Assembly (NCBI GenBank): GCA_002506015.1 | Contig: DAWR01000178.1 | Span: 1 to 6,871 of the forward strand | Origin: Candidatus Methanogasteraceae archaeon UBA261 | GTDB lineage: Archaea > Halobacteriota > Methanosarcinia > Methanosarcinales > Methanogasteraceae | Length of the DNA stretch: 6,871 nt | Direction of reading: 5' to 3' | Shown: piece after piece, positions 1-5,450 of the stretch | Position numbering within the stretch: position 1 is the stretch's first letter | Layout of the letters: every line of letters starts with the position of its first letter | The notes under the pieces: generated by a model | Seen by the model: the letters and a program-made list of their open reading frames with translations, nothing else | Database searches by the model: none | Told to the model about the DNA's origin: nothing | Program-made: the position numbers and the translations under genes

Positions 1-468
1 TGGCATTGACTCAAGCGCGTTGCATCCCCCGTATATGGAGAGGTTCGTTCTGTTCTTGGACTGTCCCGCAGTCGCACCGACGATGCCTGACTCCTGAATC
101 CCCATGACGGTTGGACCGTGGCAGATCGTTGCGTTTGAGTCCACTGCGGCGCCAAGGTATTCTCCGATGTGCAGTCCGATCTCCTGCGCCTCACATGAGG
201 TCTCACTTCCAAGGAAGAGGAGGGGGCGATCTGCCTCTGTGAGTATTTCGGCGGCTTTTGTGATTGCGTCTTTCCAGTCGGCTTTCTTGAGTTCGCCGTT
301 CTCTTTTATCAGTGGGTCTCTCAGGCGGTGGGTGCTAACAACTTCCTGGAACTTGGCGTTGCCCATCTTGCACGCGTTCCTGACGGTGATCTCGCCATCT
401 CCAAGTTCCACCTGGATATCATCGCATGAGCCTCCGCAGACCGGACATATAATATTCTTGGTAAACAT
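1..468 (-). CDS. fwdB: Formylmethanofuran dehydrogenase subunit B, N-terminal part (cut by window edge)
   Basis: Catalytic subunit of formylmethanofuran dehydrogenase, which interconverts CO2 plus methanofuran with formylmethanofuran in the first (or, in reverse, last) step of the archaeal C1 pathway, in the cytoplasm. I translated the minus strand: 156 codons with no stop to the window edge. The N-terminus has a Cys cluster for an Fe-S centre (CPVCGGSC at residues 8-15, then NACKMG with Cys33), as in molybdopterin oxidoreductases. SNATICHGPT (residues 111-120) carries Cys116, at the place where this family has the Cys or Sec ligand of the Mo/W atom; here the codon is TGC, so Cys. It continues with the family-typical GIQESGIVGATAGQSKNRTN. 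The ATG at 468-466 follows a GGAGGCGA site and lies one base after the FwdD stop (TGATATG), so the genes are co-transcribed. The usual YWGCNP motif reads YGGCNA here. Whether it is the W (fwd) or Mo (fmd) isoenzyme cannot be told. About two thirds of the protein lies outside the window. Confidence 0.93.
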   Translation of the reverse strand, partial: MFTKNIICPVCGGSCDDIQVELGDGEITVRNACKMGNAKFQEVVSTHRLRDPLIKENGELKKADWKDAITKAAEILTEADRPLLFLGSETSCEAQEIGLHIGEYLGAAVDSNATICHGPTVMGIQESGIVGATAGQSKNRTNLSIYGGCNALESMP

Positions 469-469
469 A

Positions 470-862
470 TCAGTCGCCTCCTTTTGCATAGACTTTCAGA
501 ACCACGTCTTCGGTGCTGAGCACCTCGTCGGTGGTTGGTTCGACTGTGACCTTGCTTCCCTTGTACCGCGGCGATCCTGTTGAGAACGTGTCTGGTTCAA
601 CGACCACGTTTGCCCAGATTGCTCGTGGCATGAAGACGTGTCCGGGTCGTACTGAGTCGGTGCGCTTCGTAAAGACTGGGACCGAATATTTGCCGTCCCG
701 GCTTGTCACGAGCACTTTCTCAGGACTGCCCATCGCATCAAAGTCCTCAGGAGCGATCCAGCAGACCGCACACTCGAGCTTGTAGTCTTCGGTTATCTTG
801 CTGCCGCCCTTGGCGAGCCTGCCCTCATCAATCGTTCCGCCAGTATTTAGTAATGCTTCCAT
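470..862 (-). CDS. fwdD: Formylmethanofuran dehydrogenase subunit D (molybdopterin dinucleotide-binding)
   Basis: 130-residue protein, the usual length for FwdD/FmdD. This subunit corresponds to the C-terminal molybdopterin dinucleotide-binding domain of larger Mo/W oxidoreductases and, together with FwdB, encloses the bis-pterin cofactor. Visible family features are the N-terminal TIDEGRLAKGGSKIT stretch (residues 10-24), the beta-barrel segment GSPEKVLVTSRDGKYSVPV (about residues 45-63), and the RPGHVFMPRAIWANVV segment (about 72-87) typical of pterin-binding domains. The start is an ATG at 862-860, six bases after a strong GGAGGTGA site. It sits 19 bases after the FwdC stop and one base before the FwdB start, so the three genes form one unit in the order C-D-B, which is the order I recall from the Methanosarcina fmd operon (fmdEFACDB). 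No defect is visible. Confidence 0.93.
   Translation of the reverse strand: MEALLNTGGTIDEGRLAKGGSKITEDYKLECAVCWIAPEDFDAMGSPEKVLVTSRDGKYSVPVFTKRTDSVRPGHVFMPRAIWANVVVEPDTFSTGSPRYKGSKVTVEPTTDEVLSTEDVVLKVYAKGGD
474..481 (-). promoter_or_regulatory. Ribosome binding site of fwdB inside the fwdD 3' end
   Basis: GGAGGCGA on the minus strand, five bases before the fwdB ATG at 468 and overlapping the last codons of fwdD. It confirms the fwdB start and linked translation. Confidence 0.78.
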
Positions 863-868
863 TTCTTG

Positions 869-876
869 TCACCTCC
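869..876 (-). promoter_or_regulatory. Strong ribosome binding site of fwdD
   Basis: GGAGGTGA on the minus strand, six bases before the fwdD ATG at 862, a full match to the archaeal 16S 3' end. It gives fwdD its own strong initiation even if the truncated fwdC upstream is poorly translated. Confidence 0.8.
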
Positions 877-881
877 GAGTC

Positions 882-1250
882 TCACAGCCCCTCATTTGCG
901 TTCTTTGACGCATACAGCGTGCCCTTTGTCCACGCAATGATCGCGTTGTCGCCACTGAACTTCAGGAACTCGCCAGAGCACGTGACGCCGTCAAGCGCAA
1001 GATCGCTTTCCGATCCTACCTGCTCAAACCCTGCCAGGAAGTTTGTGATTGTGCCTCCGACAACGATTGTGCCGCCGGTCATCTCGGCTCCAACGCCGCG
1101 TACAGCGTCGCCCCGGATGACGATCAGACCGCCGTTTTGGCGGATTTCGCAGAAGTTCTGGACGCTTCCCAGAACCTCGATCTCGCCGCCGCTCATGCCG
1201 CCGCCAACCTGGCTATCTCGACTTTCGGTGAAACGTAAATTGCAGTCCAA
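882..1250 (-). CDS. fwdC: Formylmethanofuran dehydrogenase subunit C, C-terminal half only (N-terminally truncated)
   Basis: The frame gives 122 residues from a TTG codon at 1250. Residues about 12-122 look like the C-terminal part of FwdC: glycine-rich repeats of the right-handed beta-helix type (VGGGMSGGEIEV at 15-26, then a NGGLIVIRGDAVRGVGAEMTGG run with GTIVVGG), followed by the family's closing segment with GEFLKFSGD and KGTLYASKN. FwdC normally has about 260-270 residues, so roughly the first 140 are missing. An in-frame TGA lies just upstream (1259-1257), and none of the three upstream minus-strand frames contains further glycine repeats. Residues 1-11 have no FwdC character. No good ribosome binding site precedes the TTG; the only other in-frame candidate is Met19. 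I read this as a gene broken near base 1220, perhaps still transcribed with fwdD and fwdB 19 bases downstream. A functional half-length subunit is less likely but not excluded. Confidence 0.8.
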   Translation of the reverse strand: MDCNLRFTESRDSQVGGGMSGGEIEVLGSVQNFCEIRQNGGLIVIRGDAVRGVGAEMTGGTIVVGGTITNFLAGFEQVGSESDLALDGVTCSGEFLKFSGDNAIIAWTKGTLYASKNANEGL

Positions 1251-1381
1251 AATGAGTCACGCGGGTATGGTACGTTCCACCCTTTTCAAACGTCCATTCT
1301 TCAATCGCGGTGTCATCATTGGTAATTCTACATGTTTTCTGTAACGATGAAAGGGCATCCCATTTCAATTCACCGAAAGTC
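1220..1381. repeat. 13-bp inverted repeat pair enclosing 162 bp at the broken end of fwdC
   Basis: GACTTTCGGTGAA at 1220-1232 occurs as its exact reverse complement TTCACCGAAAGTC at 1369-1381. The outer edge of the left copy lies within about three bases of the point where recognisable FwdC sequence stops, and the enclosed and adjoining DNA is A+T-rich. The geometry is that of a small element with 13-bp terminal inverted repeats (MITE-like), or of an insertion-sequence scar. I see no target-site duplication outside the repeats (left flank TATCTC, right flank AGGTAC), and no transposase. A chance pairing is possible. The repeat pair is certain; its meaning as a mobile-element end is inference. 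Confidence 0.45.
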
Positions 1382-1655
1382 AGGTACTAAAGGAAACGAG
1401 AAAGAGATCATCACGAAACTGAAAGGTTCAGTCTGTTTTGTTGGTTATTGTAAAGAAATTGCTAAAGAATTCTGGCATGAAAAAGATTTCTTATCCGAAT
1501 TCGAATCTCGATTTGTGAGCATTACCTGTACCGGTAGCATCAATAAAAAGCGGACCCGAATCACCAAGAAAAATAACCCCACTGATACTCCCGACCGCAT
1601 GATGAAGTTGAGTTATCCCGGTAAACTACAATTCAACCAATTGGTGGGGGCATAA
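1332..1655 (+). CDS. Unidentified 107-residue open frame in the A+T-rich gap
   Basis: ATG-to-TAA frame, the only one in the interrupted region that could be a gene and the only candidate on the plus strand. The product is hydrophilic and basic with no membrane segment or signal peptide: N-terminal FSVTMKGHPISIHRKSG, a middle VCFVGYCKEIAKEF stretch, and a Lys/Arg-rich C-terminal third (NKKRTRITKKNNPTD). I do not recognise a family. The spacing of GHP, a later GxxCxxG-like stretch and a NPTD motif vaguely recalls the archaeal DUF371 family, but too weakly to name it. In favour of coding: 107 codons without a stop in A+T-rich DNA. Against: no ribosome binding site before 1332 (Met6 is an alternative start), opposite orientation to every neighbour, and overlap with the inverted repeat at 1369-1381. 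It may be a fragment of a transferred gene or non-coding. The rest of the gap, 1251-1331 and 1656-1688, shows nothing identifiable. Confidence 0.3.
   Translation: MFSVTMKGHPISIHRKSGTKGNEKEIITKLKGSVCFVGYCKEIAKEFWHEKDFLSEFESRFVSITCTGSINKKRTRITKKNNPTDTPDRMMKLSYPGKLQFNQLVGA
1541..1590 (-). terminator. Possible T-rich transcription stop for the prs-secF-secD-DHH-alaX cluster
   Basis: Archaeal termination usually happens at short runs of T on the non-template strand. About 100-150 bases past the AlaX stop, the minus strand reads through TTATTTTTCTT (around 1575-1585) and CTTTTTATTG (around 1541-1550); another run, CTTTTTC, lies near 1480-1486. No hairpin is obvious. The runs also follow simply from the A+T-rich composition, so this is a placement guess. 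Confidence 0.25.
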
Positions 1656-1688
1656 ACTCATACCCGCTCTGCGATGCTCTCACTCTGA

Positions 1689-2405
1689 TCAGTCAGCCGT
1701 TTCCACTCTGAAATATATCCGTCTATTGTTTTTCCCCTTGTTCTCAGCCTTTATGACCTCAATTGCCCTGATCTCACCGGTATTTCGCACATGCGTTCCG
1801 CCGCATGCCTGTGCGTCAAAGCCCACGATGTCAATTATGCGCATCTCTGCAATCTCGGGAAGTTCCATCTTTAATTTCACAATCGCTGGTATTTTGAGTG
1901 CTTCTTCTCTTGGAAGGATCTTTATCTCTACCGGAATCTCCTGGTTAATGATCTCATTTGTTTTCTCTTCGAACGACTTGATCTGCGACCTGTCAAAATC
2001 TTTCAGACTGAAATCTACCCTCGTTTTGGCATCGCCTATCCGGTTTCCTGTGATCAGTGCACCGGTCTTCTTGTGGATCACTGCGCTCAGCACATGGCAG
2101 GCGGTATGTGATCGCATGAAGTGATATCGTCGGTTCCAGTCGATTCTTCCGGTTACCTGATCGCCCACCGCAAGTCCGGGACCTGTGATTGTGACCTCGT
2201 GGCTGATCGCATCATCCATCTTCCGTGTGTAGACTACCGGGTATTCGTGCCCGTCCTTGATCAGAACTCCGAGATCGTGTGGTTGTCCTCCCGAATCGGG
2301 GTAGAACGCAGTCTTGTTGAGAATTACGAACCGTCCATCAGTCACATCCTTAACTGTTGCTTCAAACTCTTTAATGTAGCAATCTAATAGATATAGCGCA
2401 TCCAT
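1689..2405 (-). CDS. alaX: Free-standing alanyl-tRNA editing protein, AlaX type (AlaX-M-like)
   Basis: 238-residue cytoplasmic hydrolase related to the editing domain of alanyl-tRNA synthetase; the family removes wrongly attached amino acids (Ser, in some members Gly) from tRNA(Ala). The N-terminal part (residues 1-90) is the beta-barrel-like domain with the conserved glycine motif PDSGGQP (36-42). The second domain carries the zinc motifs RSHTACH (His100, His104) and CGGTH (Cys201, His205), all four ligands present. The length and the GGQ motif fit the medium AlaX-M class (Pyrococcus AlaX-M has about 216 residues), not the short AlaX-S, which lacks the N-terminal domain; the C-terminal domain of full AlaRS is absent. 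The ATG at 2405 lies six bases after the DHH nuclease stop, with only a weak GAAGTGA-like site, so translation may be coupled. Last gene of the cluster; an A+T-rich gap follows. Confidence 0.93.
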   Translation of the reverse strand: MDALYLLDCYIKEFEATVKDVTDGRFVILNKTAFYPDSGGQPHDLGVLIKDGHEYPVVYTRKMDDAISHEVTITGPGLAVGDQVTGRIDWNRRYHFMRSHTACHVLSAVIHKKTGALITGNRIGDAKTRVDFSLKDFDRSQIKSFEEKTNEIINQEIPVEIKILPREEALKIPAIVKLKMELPEIAEMRIIDIVGFDAQACGGTHVRNTGEIRAIEVIKAENKGKNNRRIYFRVETAD

Positions 2406-2411
2406 TATGCA

Positions 2412-3815
2412 TCACTTCCCTGCGGTGAGTTGTCCTCCAACTGCCGCATCGATCAGTTCGAGAAACTCGTCCTTTGTTTCGGAAGGTATCGTTGCTCCTG
2501 CTGCGATGTTGTGCCCGCCTCCGGTTCCGCCAACCTTTGCGGCACACTCTCCGATCGCATCAGCAAGGTTCAGTCCCTGCTTGATTAATCCCTGCGTCCC
2601 GCGTGCAGAGACCTTGAGTCCATCATCGCTATTTGCAAACGCAAAGATCGGCATATTCCGATTTCCGGAGTTTGTCAGGCTCATGCCCGCAACGATTCCG
2701 ACGATTGTGTCCTTGATCAAACTTCCGGCATCAAAGTACTGAACGTGGTTCAATTCAGTTATGCCCCGCTCCCTGACGAGTTTCAAGCCATCCACAAGGT
2801 GCTTCCGGTGCTTTTTGAGCAGATTGTGTGCTTCTGCCAGTTTTTTGTCCCGGTCGCCGAGGCAGACAGCGAGGCCAACCTCGGCAGAGCCGTATCGCCC
2901 GGTTGCGTTGAGCAGAGTGGCGTATTCGGATGCATCCCGCATCTCGGTTCCTTCCTGTTCTCTGCTCAGCTGGTATACCTCGGTTACCAGCCTGTGGATG
3001 TGGTACGATGACATCCGCTTTGAGATGCATAACTGCACCAGCGACGAGACAACCTTCTGCTTCTCTTCTTCGCTCAGGTCGATCCAGCGTTTCCACCGCT
3101 CTCCACGGAATTCTATGCCGAGATTCTTCAAAAATCCAATGCTTGCACCCTCGTTTCCTGTCAGTCCCGGAAGGTATGGATCAGAGGAGTACATCAGCAA
3201 CTTGAAGACCTCACGTGTCTGCTTCCCAAAGAACGAAAGATCCTTCCCGTATTCCAGAACTCCGCAATCTCTGCCACGCTTCAAAATTTTCCTGTTGCAT
3301 CCGACCAGTTTTCCAAATCTTCTTGCCTGCAGGTCGCCGACAGCGCCCACGATCGCAAGACTGGATAGGTCTGTGTTGCCGGTGTTCTCGCCGAGCGATT
3401 GAGCAATCATGTACGCACACCCTGCCCCGCTCATCTCGGTTGAGCCGTCGATTCCGAAGAGATGCGGGTTCAGGTGATGCTCGAGATCTCCGTTCTGATC
3501 GATCTGGTGGTGGTCAGCAACCACGATATCCAGGTCATGCGGCATATCAGAGAGCATCCCGCTGCCGAGGTCTGTAAAGATGGTCGGGATATTAGTATCA
3601 GCGACCTCGCCAATAATATTCGTGTCCAGTTGTTTCACAAATCGGACACTGTGCGTAATTCCGCATCGTTCGAGTGCATGGGACGCGATCGCTGCAGCGG
3701 TCAATCCGTCGGCATCGATGTGTGAAACGATTAACATCTCATCGTGTTTCCGGATCGCCGCGGCGCAGGCGCAAGCTCTCTCGTTCAGCGACCGGTAATC
3801 GCGATGTTCGCTCAT
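2412..3815 (-). CDS. RecJ-like DHH/DHHA1 family phosphoesterase (archaeal single-strand nuclease)
   Basis: 467-residue protein of the archaeal RecJ-like DHH family, which includes 5'-3' single-strand exonucleases and the GINS-associated nuclease (GAN). The DHH domain shows motif I as SHIDADGLT (31-39, Asp34 and Asp36), motif II as TDLGSG (Asp82), motif III as VADHHQ (Asp101, His102, His103) and a later GAVGD (Asp161), the expected metal-binding set. The C-terminal DHHA1 domain ends with GGTGGGHNIAAGA (429-441). The active site therefore looks intact. The ATG at 3815 follows a GGAGTGA site that overlaps the SecD stop, and the gap is three bases, so the genes are co-transcribed. Whether it is the replisome-bound GAN, a DNA-repair RecJ or an RNA exonuclease cannot be decided from sequence, so no gene symbol is given. 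Confidence 0.88.
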   Translation of the reverse strand: MSEHRDYRSLNERACACAAAIRKHDEMLIVSHIDADGLTAAAIASHALERCGITHSVRFVKQLDTNIIGEVADTNIPTIFTDLGSGMLSDMPHDLDIVVADHHQIDQNGDLEHHLNPHLFGIDGSTEMSGAGCAYMIAQSLGENTGNTDLSSLAIVGAVGDLQARRFGKLVGCNRKILKRGRDCGVLEYGKDLSFFGKQTREVFKLLMYSSDPYLPGLTGNEGASIGFLKNLGIEFRGERWKRWIDLSEEEKQKVVSSLVQLCISKRMSSYHIHRLVTEVYQLSREQEGTEMRDASEYATLLNATGRYGSAEVGLAVCLGDRDKKLAEAHNLLKKHRKHLVDGLKLVRERGITELNHVQYFDAGSLIKDTIVGIVAGMSLTNSGNRNMPIFAFANSDDGLKVSARGTQGLIKQGLNLADAIGECAAKVGGTGGGHNIAAGATIPSETKDEFLELIDAAVGGQLTAGK

Positions 3816-3818
3816 GAA

Positions 3819-3825
3819 TCACTCC
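3819..3825 (-). promoter_or_regulatory. Ribosome binding site of the DHH nuclease, overlapping the secD stop
   Basis: GGAGTGA on the minus strand, three bases before the ATG at 3815; its final TGA is the secD stop codon. This arrangement favours coupled translation. Confidence 0.72.
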
Positions 3826-5450
3826 AGCAGATCCTTGATCACACGTCCGTATGCAGGTCTTGCGATCAGAACGCCGATCAGAACGCCGACTATGGTTGTG
3901 ATTGCGAACCCTTTAAGCGCGCCAAAGCTCATCGCAAGGAGCGGCGACATGGCAATGATCGTTGTTGCCGCAGCAGCAAAGATGATCGCAAACGCCTTCC
4001 CGATACGAGCGAGGTAGACCTTAAGTGACGGCATCTTACCCTCGTAGAGCACCTCGTCAGTGATTATCACCAGGTGGTCAATGCCGGTCCCAATGACCGC
4101 AATGATTCCTGCGATGGCTGGCAGATCGAGTTGCCAATTTACAAGCGCTGCAAATCCCAGAATCATGAAGACCTCACTCACCGAGGTTGCAATCATCGGA
4201 ATTAAGATCTTCTTCCGCCCGTATCTTCCAAAGATGACAAGAGCGACAGTTGCGAGTGCAAATAATCCGGCAATCATTGTCTGCTCCTTGAACTTTGCAC
4301 CGAGCGACGCGGGTACCTGCCACGAACCGATCACCGCAACCTCGACCGGAAGTGCCCCGGCTCGAAGATGCACGTGCAGTTGTTCCGCTTTCATCTGCCC
4401 TTCATCGCCACCGCCTGTTGATGCAGTCAGCTGTAGGGACTGTACGTTCTCATCTCTGTCGTACATGTCCCTCAGATTGTTGGCAAGATCGTCTGCGAGC
4501 GGTGCTGAGTACACCTCCTTATCATCGAGGAGCATGGTCAGTTCGTGCGCTGCCGGATCGTCAACAGCCCCTGTTTCGACTGCTGCGTCCCTGATCGCAG
4601 TTGCTCCGTCGCCGTTCACAGTGAAACCAACGCCCCACGAATCTCTATGCATCTTGGGCATATCCACTGCTGTGATTTGCTCGCCCCACATCACATGCGA
4701 TGTCGTGTTGTTCGTAAGATGGATACGAATCTCGAACTTTCCTGGCGTTGCAACGATGTCCATTGCTGTGTTGAGATCGATTCCGGCGAGATCAACCATG
4801 AGGAGGTTATCCTCAACCGGAGTGATAGGGACCTCCTTGAGCCCCCAGAGGTTTAATTTCTCGTTTAAGACCTCCTCTGTCAGCTCCTGCGTATGCTTTG
4901 TAACTGTTTTCTTAAATTCCACATTTCCCTGTATGTCCTTTGTAATCGATCCGCCAACGTCTGCGAGCACATTCGATAGTTCACTCTCGTTGATCGTGGA
5001 CCTGATCTCGTACATGCCGCCAGGAAGATAGATTACCTCGGTATCCAGATATGTGGAGAGATACTTCTCGACCACGTAGTTTTTGTTTATGCTGAGTGTG
5101 ACCTCATTATCTCGCACATACGCACTTCCGTAGCCGATCGCGTCGATCTCTTCCTTTTCGAGCGGCTCCGTTGTTTTGAATATGACCTCCTCGTCTGAGC
5201 TGTCTGTGATCTCGATTGCTCCGAGTGCATCAGAGTACTCTTTCTCAATGATCGCTGCCGGATCAATGGTGATTCCGGCAATCGCACCCTGCAACTCGAG
5301 TTGCAGACGTGTCCCGCCCTCGAGATCGAGTCCATACTGCAGATCGGATGAAATGCCCCTTTCCGGACTGTAACCAGGGTGAATCGCAACGAGTGCGAGC
5401 AACATGGCAAGTATGAATATAACAACTCTGAAATCCTTGTATAGCTTCAT
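3819..5450 (-). CDS. secD: Protein-export membrane protein SecD
   Basis: SecD works with SecF as a membrane accessory to the Sec translocon and is thought to help drive proteins across the cytoplasmic membrane using the ion gradient. From the chosen start the protein has 543 residues. A transmembrane helix lies at about 7-24, followed by the family motif GLDLEGGTRL (40-49), a large extracytoplasmic region (about 50-385), then five C-terminal helices at about 392-407, 417-436, 443-464, 485-508 and 512-534. The conserved helix motif GTGIDHLVIITDE begins at 454 with Asp458. The frame is open further upstream (Met at 5510), but I chose the ATG at 5450-5448: it overlaps the SecF stop as ATGA, lies six bases after GGAGGCG, and puts the first helix at the normal distance from the N-terminus. 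The longer start would add 20 polar residues and overlap SecF by 64 bases. It contains a 12-bp tandem repeat near its 3' end. Confidence 0.96.
   Translation of the reverse strand: MKLYKDFRVVIFILAMLLALVAIHPGYSPERGISSDLQYGLDLEGGTRLQLELQGAIAGITIDPAAIIEKEYSDALGAIEITDSSDEEVIFKTTEPLEKEEIDAIGYGSAYVRDNEVTLSINKNYVVEKYLSTYLDTEVIYLPGGMYEIRSTINESELSNVLADVGGSITKDIQGNVEFKKTVTKHTQELTEEVLNEKLNLWGLKEVPITPVEDNLLMVDLAGIDLNTAMDIVATPGKFEIRIHLTNNTTSHVMWGEQITAVDMPKMHRDSWGVGFTVNGDGATAIRDAAVETGAVDDPAAHELTMLLDDKEVYSAPLADDLANNLRDMYDRDENVQSLQLTASTGGGDEGQMKAEQLHVHLRAGALPVEVAVIGSWQVPASLGAKFKEQTMIAGLFALATVALVIFGRYGRKKILIPMIATSVSEVFMILGFAALVNWQLDLPAIAGIIAVIGTGIDHLVIITDEVLYEGKMPSLKVYLARIGKAFAIIFAAAATTIIAMSPLLAMSFGALKGFAITTIVGVLIGVLIARPAYGRVIKDLLE
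3864..3887. repeat. Perfect 12-bp tandem duplication inside secD
   Basis: GATCAGAACGCC occurs twice head to tail. It is in frame and encodes the repeated Gly-Val-Leu-Ile unit in the last transmembrane helix of SecD. It probably arose by replication slippage and keeps the frame. Confidence 0.8.
5289..5306. repeat. Perfect 18-bp palindrome inside secD
   Basis: CTGCAACTCGAGTTGCAG is its own reverse complement. It encodes Leu-Gln-Leu-Glu-Leu-Gln just after the SecD GLDLEGGT motif, a conserved beta-strand, so it may be a by-product of the protein sequence. Confidence 0.6.

Noticed and set aside
703..1344. A 213-codon plus-strand open frame across fwdD and fwdC
   Set aside because: It is antisense to two genes with strong family motifs, and its translation is low-complexity Ser/Pro-rich with no recognisable domain.
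1216..1386. A 57-codon minus-strand open stretch spanning the inverted repeat, considered as the missing N-terminal part of fwdC in another frame
   Set aside because: It contains no ATG, is closed by a TAG at each end, and its translation has none of the glycine repeats of FwdC, so a simple frameshift does not explain the truncation.
1495..1506. Short palindromes around GAATTC and TTCGAA, considered as an operator or attachment site
   Set aside because: Eight-base palindromes are common by chance in A+T-rich DNA, and nothing else marks the spot.
1656..1700. A tRNA or small structured RNA downstream of alaX
   Set aside because: I found no cloverleaf arms or conserved T-loop sequence by eye; the stretch is too short once the neighbouring frames are accounted for.
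2761..3402. A 213-codon plus-strand open frame
   Set aside because: It is antisense to the DHH nuclease, whose catalytic motifs are intact; no homology is recognisable.
4060..5031. A 323-codon open frame on the plus strand
   Set aside because: It lies wholly antisense to secD, which has clear family motifs and a good start. The Ser/Cys/Pro-rich translation is a typical by-product of the opposite strand's codon use, and there is no ribosome binding site.
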